Shown piece by piece: positions 1 to 12,194 of a DNA stretch of 64,000 nt; the first letter of the stretch is position 1, and each line of letters starts with the position of its first letter. The notes under the pieces are model-generated. The model was not told the origin of the DNA. It saw only the letters and a program-made list of their open reading frames with translations, and did no database searches. The DNA is taken from positions 25,712,503 to 25,776,502 of the forward strand of contig CM055095.1 in assembly GCA_029204225.1 (NCBI GenBank), given 5' to 3'. A program made the position numbers and the translations under genes. This DNA comes from Diphasiastrum complanatum. Taxonomy: Eukaryota > Streptophyta > Lycopodiopsida > Lycopodiales > Lycopodiaceae.

Positions 1-551
1 AGGGCTATGCATGGCTATGTGCCCAGGATGTATTAGGCTCTATATAAGAGGTCCAAACTCGCCCTACTCCTCATCATGGTTCTTGATTCATTGCTAGGCT
101 CTCACTTTACACTCATGCTTCTTGTTCCTTGGCTTGGGGGTGAGGCTTCTAGAGATTGATTGGATGCTTCTACTTGGTTGGGTGGTTTCTCCGCAGTGTG
201 TTATCCTTTTGTGTTTAGGATTTGTAAGCAGGATCTAAGGAGCTTCCCTTATACTCCCACCATCTCTTCTCCCTTTCACTAAGAAAACCATGGAGCGATC
301 ATTAAGATCCGTAGGTAGGATTTCTTTCACTGTTCACCTCCCTTGAGAAGACCAACCTCATGAGGAGAAGCTCTAGAGCCAAGGATGCCTAGATACACAC
401 CAATAAACCAAACCTAGAAAAGACCAAAAAAAAAATAGCATCATATCTCGTTGCTCAGCCTTCTCTCCATTGGATCGAAGCCCATTACTACACAACAAAA
501 CCCCTTCTTTGCCCTCTAGATCTGACCGATTAGGGAGGTACGGAAAGGGTC
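1..551. other. No gene seen; spacer left of Copia-1
   Basis: No convincing coding sequence or repeat boundary is visible. A TATA-like stretch (ctatataag) near 40-48 could be a relic promoter, but nothing downstream supports a host gene. Copia-1 integrase similarity begins abruptly near 552, so this DNA is either the flank of a 5'-truncated element or decayed element sequence. Confidence 0.4.
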
Positions 552-2316
552 CAACAATATTTCATCACATTTATTGATGACTTCTCCCAATATACCAGAG
601 TTATGTTCATAAAGAACAAGTATGAAGCCTTTAATTGTTTTAAGGAATTCAAACAGTTCGTTGAGACTCAAACTGGTGAGAAGATCAAGATCGTGCGGTC
701 TGATTCAGGGGGAGAGTACATGTTTGATGAAATGACAGACTACTTAACCTCATGCAGCGTGCACCATCAATTCACTACAAGCTATACTCCACAATAGAAC
801 GGAGTAGCAGAACGAAAGAATCATCCCTCAGGCAGATGCAGACAAATGGAGAGCTGCTATGGATGTTGAGTACCATTCATTAATGAAGAACAAGACTTGG
901 AGTCTTGTTAATCTCCTGTAGGTATAAAATCTATTGACACTAAGTGGATCTTCAGCTTAAGCCAGATGGATCAATTTCAAAATGGAAAGCTCGTTTAGTG
1001 GTTAAAGGTTATGAACAAGTTTATGGAATAGATTACACTAGCACCTTCAATTCAGTGGTAAAGCATCAATCTATTCGAACTTACTAGCTATAGCTACTGT
1101 AGAGGATCTGGACATTCATCAAATGGATGTCCAGACAACATTCCTTCACGGATACATAAAGAAGACATTTTCATTTATCAACTAAAAGGTTACGTCTTTT
1201 AAGGCCAAGAGAATTTGGTATGTAAATTGCAGAAGGCACTTTATGGCCTCAAGCAAGCTCCTAGGGCCTGGTATAAAATCAATCACTTCTTGTTGCAGCA
1301 TGATTTTACTTCATGCTTTGCAAACTCAAATGTGTACCTCAAGAACAAAGGCTCAAGCTATGTGATAATAGCCTTATATGTCGATGATTATTTAATCATT
1401 AGCAAATCAACTCAGTTATTGCACGAGACAAAGTCTCGATTGTCACAAGAATTTGAAATGATTGATTTAGGACTAGTTAATTACCTACTTGGTATGGAGA
1501 TCACTAGAAATCATGCAAGCAGAAGCATTACTATAAGCCAGGAAGCATATTTGAAGAATGTACTTCACAGATATGGCATGGAGGACTGTAAGCTGATTGA
1601 CACACCAATGGATTCAAGATCCAAGCTATCCAAAGAATCGTGCTCCAGAACTAATGCAAAACTAAAAGAGATCAACAGATATCCATATCAGTCCATCATC
1701 GGATTGATTTAATGTACTCTATGATCTGCACACATCTTGATCTAGCTTATACAATAAGCATATTGTCGTAATATATGTCCAATCCAGGCCTACAACATTG
1801 GGAGGCTCTACAACGATTAAGGAGGTACATTCAAGTGATGAAAGCACTGTGCATTGCGCTATAACGGAAATACAGATGCTGCACTTACACTTGTTACCTA
1901 TACATACTCTAATTGGGTAGGAGACGTTGATACTAGAAAGTCCACATTTAGGTATATCTGTTTCCTTACAGGAGGACCCGTTCATGGAACAACAGAAAGC
2001 ATAAATGAATTTCGTTATCCTCTACAGAATCTGAATACATTGCAGCTACACCAGCAATAAAGGAGATCATATGGCTTAGAAGATTGCTTCAGAATCTACA
2101 ATTTCCGCAAATCGTCCCTTCTATACTTCAGTGCGACAATCAGAGCTATATAGCTCTATCTTTGAACCCACAAACTCATGCTAGAACCAAACGCATAGAG
2201 GTCCAGTTTCATTTTCTTAGAGAGAAAGTTCAGAACAAGGATATTGTACTAAGCTACTGTCACACAGACAGCATGTTGGTTGATATTTTGACAAAACCAT
2301 TGTCAAGGGAAAAACA
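552..2316 (+). pseudogene. Copia-1 pol remnant (integrase-RT-RNase H)
   Basis: Copia polyprotein remnant. Integrase core pieces lie at 552-825 (FIDDFSQYTR, the second catalytic Asp in RSDSGGEY, then AERKN after an in-frame TAG). From about 828 the frame passes directly into the start of reverse transcriptase (DKWRAAMDVEYHSL), so the integrase C-terminus and the linker are deleted. RT continues with [11 protein letters not shown], the YGLKQAPRAWY block near 1245 and the catalytic YVDD near 1378-1390. RNase H pieces (DVDTRKSTFRYI, the terminal DILTKPLSREKH) lie at 1854-2316 across frameshifts. It is not translatable as one protein. In this family such a product would integrate and reverse-transcribe the element RNA. 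Confidence 0.9.
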
Positions 2317-2921
2317 TGTCATAAATAGGTGGGATAGCAGCAAATAGTAATGTAGAATTGTACTCGTGATAAAAATCAGAAGGTGAGTACATGGGCGTGA
2401 AGCTGAGCGCAATTCAGTGAGGCTCAGATATTTTAGAGCTTCCGTATTTTATGGATAACTAAAAAGATATTTATTTACAAGATATTTTCAAGTCTTTAAG
2501 GTCAGTGCTTTTCTACCTACTTAATTATTACAGCGGCCTTGTAGTTGGTAACTGCCTTTTAAGTAATAAAAATTATGTACAAGTAGGTGAACTGCCATAA
2601 AGTCTTGGATCGACTTTACCCTGATGACGAAGTCAGATTTGTCGATGTTGTCAGATTTGTTAGCTTGGTCAGATTTGTCGGCATGGTCAGATTTGTCGGC
2701 TTGGTCCGATTTGTCGGCATGGTCTGATTAGTTGGATTCGTCAAAATTGTCTTCGTCAGATTTGTCGGCTTCATCAAATTTGTCAGCTTGGTTAGATTTG
2801 CGGATTCATTAGATTTGTCAGTTTCATCAAATTTGTTGGCTTTGTCAGATTTGTCGGTGTCTATGGTTTTTCAGGATGCTCATTACTGAATGGATTTGGT
2901 CCTGAGCATAGAAATCCAACA
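2317..2921 (-). repeat. Copia-2 3' LTR
   Basis: 605 bp, read on the minus strand from TGTTGGATTTC to ...TTATGACA, with the TG...CA ends expected of an LTR. It matches 6940-7493 but lacks about 95 bp near its left end and has more copies of the internal 18-bp repeat. A polypurine tract abuts its minus-strand start at 2922. Confidence 0.9.
2632..2862. repeat. 18-bp minisatellite inside Copia-2 3' LTR, ~13 copies
   Basis: Degenerate tandem units like gtcagatttgtcggcttg, about 13 copies. Most variants are point changes in the last four bases (cttg, catg, cttc, attc); one or two units are shorter. The same array in the other LTR has 8 copies. Confidence 0.9.
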
Positions 2922-2930
2922 CTCCCCCTT
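2922..2930 (-). other. Polypurine tract of Copia-2
   Basis: AAGGGGGAG on the minus strand immediately before the 3' LTR, the normal priming site for plus-strand DNA synthesis. Confidence 0.8.
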
Positions 2931-2949
2931 AATGTAGATCCTAAAAAAC

Positions 2950-4461
2950 TTTGATCTTTAGATTTATCATGTTATTAAATCTGAGATGGTGTTCTTTTGA
3001 TAGAGCTTTCGTGAAGTAATCTGCTCCCATAAGATTTGTCCTACAGTAAACCAATGACACTTCCTTGCCTTTCACTCTTTCTCTAAGGTAGTGATACCCG
3101 ATTTCGATATGTTTGCTTTGAAAGCAAAATCTTGGATTTAGAGATAATGCAATTGTGCTTTGATTGTCACAATAGATTGTCGTTGGATGTGGCTGAGCAA
3201 GGTCGATATCTGCAAGTAGGTTCCTTAGCCAAATTGCCTCCTTGGTAGCATTTGTGGCAGCTATGTATTCTGATTTGGTCGATGATCTGCTTTCGGCTGT
3301 TCCATGAGATTGGGCTTTGATTGAATAAGAATACAGATCCAGAAGTCAATCTTCTGGTGTCGATATCTTCTGCCCAATCTGCATCGGTGTATCCTTTGAG
3401 AATATTGGCAGGTTGGCTGTCTCCATAACATATGCTAAGATGTTTTGTTGCTTGGACATACTTCATGACCTTTATGAGTGCTTTCCAATGGGTCTCGATA
3501 GGAACTGGCTAAGTGAACTGATTGAGTATACAAGGTTTTGTCGAGTGTGGAGCATTACATACATCAGTGAACCGATAATGGAGTGAGATGGATATTGCTT
3601 CATTTCCTCCTTTTCTGCCTCAGTTTGAGGGCATTGTTCCTTCGATAATTTCGGACTAGGATCGAGCGGAAAGTAACTTGATTTGTAGTTGGTCATTCCA
3701 TATTTTCTAGCACATTAGTGAGATATCATTGTTGACTGATATAAGTCTGTCTGCTGGATCGATTTCGATGAATCTGGATTCCAAGGCAGTAATGGGATGA
3801 CCCATATCAGTCATCTTGTACTCCTGTGCTAGCATGCATTTGGTATCCTTCAATAAATTTAGATTATCACTAAAAAGTAACGTATCATCCACATAAAGAA
3901 GGATGATTATGAAGGAAGGAAAAATAGACTTGAAGTAAATATTCAAGTCTGCTGAGTTTGGAATAAAACCATTCTCAATTAGAAATGCATTGATTTTCTA
4001 AAACCAGGCTCTTGGTGACTGTTTCAAACCATACATAGCCTTGTGGATTTTTCACACTAGGTGCTCTTTGCCCTTGAGCTCGTAACCCTCTAGCTACGAC
4101 ATATAGATCTCCTCTTCGATAGTCTTGTTGAGGAAGGCAGTCTGGACATCCATTTGGTGGACTTCGAAATCGGTTGTAGCTGCAAAGGAAGTAGTAGTCT
4201 AATCGAAGCATGCTTAACAACAAGGCTGAAGGTCGTTGAATAATCCATATTTGGAATCTGGGAGAAGCCTTTGGCGACAAGCCTGGCCTTGTATCGGTTT
4301 AATCTTCCTTCGGCAACATACTTCGCTTTGAATATCCATTTGCATGGAATTAGATTTCGATCCTTGGGAAGCTCAGTAATAGTCCATGTTTGATTCTCAA
4401 TGAGAGAATCGTATTCAGTGTCCATTGAAGCTTTCCATTGGTTAGCATCAGGTGTCGACAT
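2950..4461 (-). pseudogene. Copia-2 reverse transcriptase/RNase H, broken
   Basis: Minus-strand Copia RT and RNase H. RT starts near 4461 (DANQWKASMDTEYDSL, CKWIFKAKYVAEG, RYKARLVAKGFSQ), is frameshifted near 4090-4280, and resumes with the catalytic YVDDTLLF near 3890. The region that fixes the RT-RNase H border lies at 3472-3700 (SIIGSLMYVMLHTRQNLVYS). RNase H has GYTDADWAEDIDTRR near 3390 followed by SPISWNSRKQ. At least three frameshifts and a stop prevent a full product. Copia RTs copy element RNA inside cytoplasmic virus-like particles; this copy cannot. Confidence 0.88.
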
Positions 4462-6794
4462 TGCCTCTGAAACAATGTTTGGTTCCTACACAAAGTAGCA
4501 GACTGGATCATCCATGAATAAGGATGGAGGCTATCTGGATCGGTTTGATCTTCTAGGTTGAACTTCGATCCTCTGATGCACTTGTCGAGGCTCTGACTCT
4601 TTGTCGGAGTCGGTGTCGAGCTGCTGATCAATCTTGAGTTCGGAGTTGTCAACTCTAAAATTGAAAGTTGATATAGCTTTTCCCTTGTGGTCGAAGAATT
4701 GTTCTTCCACAAAAATGACGCCTCTATTGGCGAATGATTTTTTAGTGTTCAGGTTGTAGAGCTTGTATGCTTTGTGGTCTGGAAAATAGCCGATGAAAAT
4801 TGACTTTTTGTTGGTGACTATGGTTGAGTCATGGTTTTGATCCTGTCCATACTTCATACCATTTAGGGCCTTTGTAATGGATCAATTTTGTAGATAGGCA
4901 GCTATAGTAATAGCTTCTACCCAGAATTTCTTTGGAAGAGAGGCATGGGCCAGCATGTTCTTGGCACTTTCGATGAGTGTCTGATTCTTCCTCTCAGCTA
5001 CGCCATTGGATTGAGGTGAGTAGCTGGTTGTGTATTGATGATGTATTCCATTGACCTTGCAGAAGTCCTTGAATTTGGTGGAGATAAATTCTCTCCCTCC
5101 ATCAGTACGTAGGGCCTTGATTTTTCTCTGGGTCTACTTTTTAGCAGACGCTTGAACTGCTTGAAGAACTTGAAAGCTTCGGATTTGTTCTTCAAACAAT
5201 AAGTAGCAGTTTTTCCAAAGAAGTCATCAATGATTGTTAGAAAATAGAGGGCTCTTCCTGTGGAAGCAGTCTGCATAGGGCTACAAATGTCACTATGTTC
5301 AAGATCAAGCAAACCTTTGGAAGTATGAACTGAATCAGAAATAAAAGGACTTCTAGCATGCTTGCTGATAATATAGCTTTCACAAGGAGAAGTTGGTTTG
5401 CTGACAAAAGATCTTGCACTAGATTCTGAGTCGACATTTGCTGAATACTGTTGAAGTTTAGATGGCCTAATCTGAAATGCCAAAGCATATCAGTTGATTC
5501 ATAAGTGGATGAATGAAGAGCTTGGCTATTTGTTGAATAGCAGTGACTAAGCTTGTAAAGATAGCCACATCGTCTACTAAAAGCTAAAACTTTCCTAGAC
5601 TTATCGAGTATGGTGCAGCCCTCTGTATTGAATTCAACCCTTCGACCAGAATCAGTGATTCTGCTTATCAAAAGCAGAACATGAAAAACGTTGAACAACA
5701 ACTTTACATCACATATTTGGAACTCGACTTTGACTGTTCCTTCACCTTCAATAGAAGATGAGTTGTCTCCAAGTTGCACAACTCTTGAATGGGTGAAGGG
5801 CTTGTAGAACTGGAACCAGTCTCGATGGTGAGTCATATGATGAGTTGCTCCAGAGTCCAAGTACCAAGAGTCGATATCCTGATGTTCTCCAACCCTGGTC
5901 ATAAAGGCAGCTTCATCTTCTCCTTGTTGCTGGATCAAGTGACTGGTTGTAACAGTATTGACTTGTTGTTGGAACTGTGTCTTCTTCTTGTTGTTGTACT
6001 TCAAAGTTTGGCATTCTTTGATGAGATGACCAATCCTCTTACATTATTTATAGAATAGCTTCTATCTTTGCTTAAATGATGAAGGCTCGGAAGTAGATGC
6101 TTCATTTGGTATAGGCAATTGCATGTTGCTCTTCTTGTCAAGATAATCCGATTGTATAGATCTCTTGGATTTGAACTTCTAAATTTTTTTTATTTCTAAA
6201 TATAGAGCTTGAGGATCCTATCTTGAGCCTGAGGAGGATGCAGTTATCTCCTCTTGTAGTAGCATCGAAATTACTCCTGATAAAGTGAGATGCTCCTAGA
6301 TCGAAATTGCCATGACCCAATTTTCATAGGCATCGGGTAGACTCGATAATAGAGTCATGATAGCATTGGAATCTCCAATGACTGAGCCAATTCTAGCCTT
6401 CTGCTCAATAAGATTTTTGAAAGTATTGAGATGACTCGAAACACTATCTGCTTCAAACATTCTCAGGGTGAAGAATTTTTTCCTCAAATGAAGTTTGGAA
6501 GTGACGTCCTTGATATCGTAAAGAGTTGCTAGGATGTCCCATGCATCCTTAGCAGTCTAAGCAGCTCGTATATGGCTGATTTGGGAGTCTTTGATATTTA
6601 GAGTAATCTTGGCAAATGCCTTGCCATCTCTCAATCTTCATTTGGTCTACATCACCTTCTGGCTTGACCTCGGGGCCATCAACTATGTCCCACAGTTCTT
6701 TGGCAAGTAGAACTACTTTGATTTAGAGCTTCCAAAGATGGTAGTTATCTCCATCGAGTTTTTCGATCATATATGAACTAGAAGATGAATCCAT
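4462..6794 (-). pseudogene. Copia-2 gag-protease-integrase, broken
   Basis: The minus-strand gag begins at the ATG at 6794 (MDSSSSSYMIEKLDGDNYHLWKL) and meets a stop at once. Gag pieces continue (LHLRKKFFTLRMFEADSVSSHLNTF near 6490-6420, TLLSSLPDAYENWVMA near 6340). A CCHC-like knuckle (CKRIGHLIKEC) sits near 6035-6005. Protease shows DSGATHHMT near 5850. Integrase shows the LWHFRLGHLN zinc-site block near 5495, the first catalytic Asp in HSDICSPM near 5290, and IIDDFFGKTATY. Post-integrase pieces (IFIGYFPDHKAYKLYNL) lie near 4790. Several frame changes and stops are present. Confidence 0.87.
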
Positions 6795-6927
6795 TCTAGT
6801 ATAGAGGGAGAGATCGTTGGTAGAAACAACGATATCGGAATATTGTTGGTTGTGCACTTGCTGAACCATGTCTTGGTAGAAACAAGGCTGATAACCTGCA
6901 ATAGAAATGCAGATTATTGAACCACCT

Positions 6928-6939
6928 GCTCTAATACCA
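6928..6939 (-). other. Copia-2 primer-binding site
   Basis: Minus strand TGGTATTAGAGC directly abuts the 5' LTR end at 6940. It differs by one C-to-T from the initiator-Met primer site TGGTATCAGAGC used by plant Copia elements. Confidence 0.9.
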
Positions 6940-7493
6940 TGTCGTAAATAAGTGGGATAGTAGAGGAAGTAGAACAATAGACGGTTGTAGAGTCGGAGGT
7001 GCAATAGTTACCAACAATAATCAAGATGGATAAACTGTAGTAATGTTCAATAGAACAAAACAGTAATGTAAAATTGTCCTTGAGATAAAAATCAAAAGGT
7101 GAGTACATGGGCGTGAAGCTAAGCACAATTCAGTGAGGCTCAAATATTTTAGAGCTTCCGTCTTTTATAGATAACTAAAAGATATTTATTTAAAAAATAG
7201 TTTCAAGTCTTTCGGGTCAGTGCTTTTCTATTATGTACAAGTATGTGAACTACCATAAAGTCTTAAATCGACTTTTCCCTGATGACGAAGTCAAATTTGT
7301 CGGCTTGATCAGATTTGTCGGCTTGGTCCGATTTCTTGGCTTCGTCAGATTTGTCGGCTTGGTCAGATTTGTCGGATTGGTCAAATTTGTCGGTTTCGTC
7401 AGATTTGTCCGCTTTGTCAGATTTGTTAGTGTCGATGGTTTTTTAGGATGCTCATTACTGAATGGATTTGGTCTTGAGCATAGAAATCCAACA
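6940..7493 (-). repeat. Copia-2 5' LTR
   Basis: 554 bp, minus strand TGTTGGATTTCTATG...ACGACA. It contains a ~95-bp stretch (about 6960-7055) absent from the other LTR and only 8 copies of the 18-bp repeat. Confidence 0.9.
7290..7433. repeat. 18-bp minisatellite inside Copia-2 5' LTR, 8 copies
   Basis: Exactly eight 18-bp units (144 bp), consensus gtcagatttgtcggcttg. On the minus strand it reads as repeats resembling NLTKPT, but no start or domain supports translation. Confidence 0.92.
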
Positions 7494-7566
7494 AAACATT
7501 CTACTATGTAAGGACTAATAAGTCTCAATTTGAATTCAGATTCGTAGTAGTAAGCTTAAGGGGGAG
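7494..7566 (+). pseudogene. Copia-1 pol tail and polypurine tract
   Basis: The right-hand continuation of Copia-1 after the nested insertion: a few codons past the terminal LTKPL block, then the polypurine tract AAGGGGGAG at 7558-7566. Bases 7494-7498 (aaaca) are the second copy of the target duplication. Confidence 0.75.
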
Positions 7567-8587
7567 TGTTGAAGTTTAATGTTACTCCTACTCATCCTTT
7601 TTACCCCCTTCATCTCTTAAGGAAATCACTCTCTCAAGCATTCTATATAAATACACTATCTTTTACACAGTCTGTAGAAATACACGTAAAGTCCAAACAT
7701 GCAAGATGCCTCAAGGAACCGCAAGGAACCTTGCCTTCGATTACTTATGAAAGAAACTGAAGTATACGACAATGTCTTGCTTACAGTCAATGCGAAGACT
7801 CATCGCCAGGAACCGCAAGAGTCCAGCTTATGGTTACTTACAAAGTGAACCAAAGTAAACCGTAAAGTCATGCATTACGCGAAGTAAACCGACCGCAACG
7901 CATCACAACCAGTCCGCAAGGACTCACATGCGAAGACCAACGGAAGGAGTCAACTGCAATGAACCACAACACTCCAGCCTACGGTTCATTGCGATAGCAA
8001 ACCAAAGGAAGGCAAAGGCACCGCCAGACACCATAAGTATCACTTACGGTCACCTATGAAGTGAACGAACAACAACTGGCCGACGGAAACCGCCAAGTCA
8101 ATGATTGCGGTTGACATACGATTTTATCTTTGCTCTCCTGCGGTTGGGCTACGGTTGCAACGATGTGACAGTTCATGAAGGAGATTCTTTTGCTGACCTC
8201 TTCACATCTTCACGATGCACCAATAACCAATGTACGGATCAAGTACAAGGGCTGCTATTGGTCTTTTAATAATTAGAATAACCAAAAGATCTTCTGACAA
8301 CTATATAAACATCTGAGAGTTTTGAAGAGAGATAGAGTGACAGACACATATAGAGTGTCATACAGATGATTCACAGAGATCAAAAGACCAAAAGCGGTCT
8401 TCTACTAGCTGACTCCTCAAAGTTAGTGATCATTTTCAAAGAGAGTAAAAAGTATTATGAAGGATAGCATTCATTAGCTTTTGTAAGTAGGATATGAGCT
8501 TCGCGCAATTGTTTTGTGATATGATATTGTTGTTACTACAACACTCTTTTATATAGAAGCGTTATTTTTCCATATCAGTTGTATTCA
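7567..8587 (+). repeat. Copia-1 3' LTR (right edge tentative)
   Basis: Starts TGTTGAAG right after the polypurine tract. It contains a TATA box (actatataaacatc near 8300) followed by a transcribed-looking R/U5 region rich in agagag and ttgtaagt. The end at 8587 is inferred from a CA dinucleotide. The motif acacagtctgtagaaatacacg at 7664-7685 recurs nearly identically at 8692-8713, so a duplication or a second LTR is mixed in. Confidence 0.55.
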
Positions 8588-9290
8588 TGTTGAATGTTTG
8601 AATTGTTGGATTATTCTCCTAATGATCGACTAATTGTTTTTGTTCTTCATCCACTACATTACCCAGCTCTAAAATTTTATGCATGTTTCTACACAGTCTA
8701 TAGAAGTACACGAAAATCACTCACAGGTGGATTCCACAAGTAATTTCCAAAAAGTACTAACTAGATGGATGCCAGCTCACTATGGACAACTGGCCATTAT
8801 GATCTATGACCTAAACAGCTGTCCTAGTAGACTAGCTGCATTTTCTTAGTATAAATAGTTGATAGTACTTCTATTAGTTTGAATAACATAGCAGCTCTCT
8901 CAAGCTTTCAAGCTTGAACACTCTTGAGCATTCTAGCTCAGTTCTTTAGAGTTATTTGAGAGTTTTGCTATTAGCGGTTACTACTTATCAGTGGAAGTGC
9001 AAATCAGATAGAGTTTAGAGTAAGCGGTTTCTATCCACAATTGTCTTGTGCTCATTATTTTTCTGAATCAATCTATCGTTTATTGTGTTCAGTATTATGT
9101 CAGAATCTTTGTGATGTCATATTGCTTTTGTCTGATACTTCAAGTAATTCATTGTTTGGCTACGTAATCACTTTAGCTCTGATGATTTCAAAGTTAGTTG
9201 CTAAAAGATTAAATGTGACTCTTGTCATTATGTTTTGTTCAAATTGATAGGCGTAGTTATGCATTAGGAAAGCAGGCTCATTCCACTATG
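8588..9290 (+). repeat. LTR fragment of the Copia-4/Copia-6 family
   Basis: About 700 bp clearly similar to 47425-48015 and 48825-49275 (shared blocks ctcaagctttcaagcttga, tttggctacgtaatcactt, ggcgtagttatgcatta) and, inverted, to 46973-47190. No primer site follows, so this is a fragment or solo LTR cut at about 9285. Confidence 0.75.
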
Positions 9291-9731
9291 CTCGATAAGT
9301 TATTCACAAGATTCGACTTGTCGTTATTGCATCATCACCTCTTTCCAACATAAATGCCTCTCAATCTTTCTCTCCTTTATCAGAGCTTATCTGTCAGAAA
9401 CATAGAATAGCGCGACTATCTCAAATCCCTAATTCTTCGCATTCTCTATGGTTGTCTACGACACCTACTCTGACATCTAAACAAATCAGAACTGCTTTTG
9501 CATCTTAGTCTCTAAAGTAATCCAAGATCCTTCTTCTTCATTGTTTTTATTTGGTGGGATGACGACCTCTATTCCACTACGGCTGGTGAACATCCATCCT
9601 ATGTCCCATCAACCACCTCAAATGTGGGATCTCTTGGCTGCAAAGTGTAGAGAAAAGCTACCCATGTTCTTCCCAGTGCCAATAGCTACACCCACTATTG
9701 CCATGTTGCTACCTCCTCTACACTACTTTGG

Positions 9732-9849
<118 letters not shown>

Positions 9850-11526
9850 ATGAGTCTCAATGTCTCCATTTGAGTGGTCAATTTTCTCTTTATTAGAGCA
9901 TCATGTTGGGATTTACTTCAAATGTTTGAAGTGCATTAAAACATGCAAAGAACTCCACTCCTTTAGAAATTATAATTTTAGGTGCGTGCGTGAGTTGTCT
10001 TATGAAAAAAGACTGTAAAATAAAATGTAAAGTAGATTATCATTCATGAAAGTGACATGTGACACATACAAAATCTTGAAGTCCATAAAACTTTTTAGAA
10101 GCAGTTTACAACTTACAAAATTTCCATAAAGAATTTGGGGCAACACATTACACCTCGTAAAAAGTCAAAATAAATTTCAAGACAATCCTATACACTTTGA
10201 AAAAGTCTTTTTGGGGACCTTTACACCCGATACAGCTACACATTTATGGGTGCCCTCACCACAATTTTATGGTCGTTTTACCAAGTGCAAAGGTCACCAA
10301 AAAGACCATTCCCCAGTACAAAGAAAAGTTTATTTCTCTCTTTTGGCAAGGTATCATAGCCTCTTCTTAGAAGTGAGTTCTCGAGTTGTGAAACGCTAGT
10401 TAGGATGAGGTGTGAAACAATGTTCTTACCAAATAATTTGAAAACTTCAGTTTGAATTGTGTAGAGCTTTATCTTCTCAAAAAAAGAACTTGAAAAGATT
10501 CACCACTAAGAAAAAAACGTTGAACAACAAAAAATGAATAGCATCCTCATTTTTTTATATCATAACCTGATCAATTGTCAGAAAAATCAAACAAATTTTA
10601 CTCCAAAATGTGATAAAGAAGGAGATCTACAAATCTAGCATACCATCTTGAAGCAATTAACACAAAAGTTATGTGCAACTTGGTCCAATTAAATAGAAAA
10701 ATTAGAAAACAAATAAATAGAGACAAAGTTAGCTATAGATAAAACAATTTGTCATCTAAGCATTTATCATCTACATTCAAGGAACTCGTAGAACCCATTA
10801 TGAATTGTGTGACTGATGTAGTAAGCACAACGTAAAGTACGATTGTACTATATGCACCTAGATCTATGAGATGGTAATTATAAAACCAACTTTCATGACC
10901 CTTAAGGTGTCTTGCTCACTTTAGATTTTGCAAAAGAATAATTTTGGAGTAGTCACCAATGAGCCATACAGCCATCAATATTGAACAACTTGAAGCTACC
11001 AACATGATTTTGGAGGTGCTTAGTATAACCTAACACCAACATTAATTCCAATCATGGAATGCACAAGTCTAATATCAAGCCTTGGCACGCATAAGATAAT
11101 ATGTATGTTATCCATCACTTCTAGAAAGAACAGGTGGCATTAAAGACCTCATATTGTCTTATATAATTATTATGTAGGCACTTTCCCATGCATTTGATGT
11201 AGAGAGACTAGACGTGTTCGCTAGCACACGACACAATCAAATCATATCGAAAGCTACATTTTTGTTTCTAAAATTAGATTGGGCCCATGGGAAATTTTTA
11301 TGTATCCAAAGAGGTACACAACACTTAACATGTATGTGAACTTATATTTAGTTTCTAGGGGAGAGCATATAGGTAGCATACAGGTAGGCATGATTGTTGC
11401 ATGGGAGCGCTTGACTCAATTGAGGGTGGTCGGTGCACCTTGATAGCAATAGACACGAACTCTCAAGCACCCACCACTCTTTGAGGAAGGTGGTCCTTGT
11501 GTCCTTGTGTCCTTGCCACTACAACT

Positions 11527-11606
11527 CATATTTTACAAATGCTTGTATACTATTCCCATATTTTACAAATGCTTGTATACTCTTCCCATGTTTTACAAAT
11601 GTTTGA
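11527..11606. repeat. 30-bp tandem repeat, ~2.6 copies
   Basis: Units of the form catattttacaaatgcttg plus tatactattcc. The first two are almost identical and the third is partial and diverged. Confidence 0.85.
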
Positions 11607-12168
11607 TAAAGCATTGGTGCGTGCTTGAGAAGTATCGGATAGCAACATGAGATGAGGTCCTACAAAAATCAACCCATTTTTTGACACGTCATCGACTTGG
11701 GATAAGAGCACACATCCTCCACCAACAACCGTGCAATTTTAAATTTTTCTAGAAATTAGTGGCATGTGCTCCCTCACCTTCAAATAAGTGAAGTGTGGAC
11801 ACACACGTGTTTCAAGTGCTTAGGAGGGTTTATGTCTATAGGCTATCATATTTAGTGAGTTTGCTTAAAGGAATGACAAGGTGATTGAAATATTATGAGA
11901 GCCTTAAGCCTGGGCTTTCAAATCGTTGAAAAATAGACATATAAACAAAGCTTGCTTTTGGAAGAATTAAAACTTATTGTTAGAAAAAAAAAACTTATTT
12001 TACTGCTCAGAGTCACCTACGAGTGACACTTTAACAATGTAAGCCTAAGTGTGACACTTTAACTTTTAGCAATGGCTTACAAAAATTGTGGAGAACAACA
12101 AACGAGGTGATCTAAGCATCACAAGAAGCCTTCTTGCCTTAGTAAGGCATTCAAATAGCTAAAATTAA

Positions 12169-12194
12169 CACACACACACACACACACACACACA
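12169..12194. repeat. (CA)n microsatellite
   Basis: A perfect CA run of about 13 units. Confidence 0.95.

Larger units (their letters stand above)
2317..7493 (-). mobile_element. Copia-2 LTR retrotransposon, structurally complete but coding-dead
   Basis: A complete element of 5177 bp on the minus strand, bounded by two LTRs (2317-2921 and 6940-7493) and flanked by the 5-bp target duplication AAACA (2312-2316 and 7494-7498). Primer site, gag, protease, integrase, RT, RNase H and polypurine tract follow in Copia order on the minus strand. It is inserted near the end of the RNase H frame of Copia-1, just before that element's 3' LTR. The LTRs differ by many substitutions, one ~95-bp indel and repeat copy number, and the pol frames are broken, so this is an old insertion. 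Confidence 0.93.
552..8587 (+). mobile_element. Copia-1 LTR retrotransposon, 5'-truncated, split by Copia-2
   Basis: A plus-strand Ty1/Copia element. Recognisable integrase starts at 552, runs through reverse transcriptase and RNase H to 2316, is interrupted by Copia-2 (2317-7493), and resumes at 7494. A polypurine tract at 7558-7566 and an LTR starting TGTTGAAG at 7567 follow. The 5' LTR, gag and protease are missing. The 5-bp target duplication AAACA (2312-2316 and 7494-7498) shows that the two parts were contiguous before Copia-2 inserted. The right edge (8587, after ...gtattca) is chosen on the TG...CA rule and is uncertain. Confidence 0.75.

Noticed and set aside
2632-2862. CRISPR-like regular repeats
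   Set aside because: Contiguous tandem 18-bp units without unique spacers, inside a plant LTR.
7250-7528. Minus-strand frame with NLTKPT-like hexapeptide repeats
   Set aside because: It is the 18-bp LTR minisatellite read in one frame; copy number differs between LTRs and no domain or conserved start exists.
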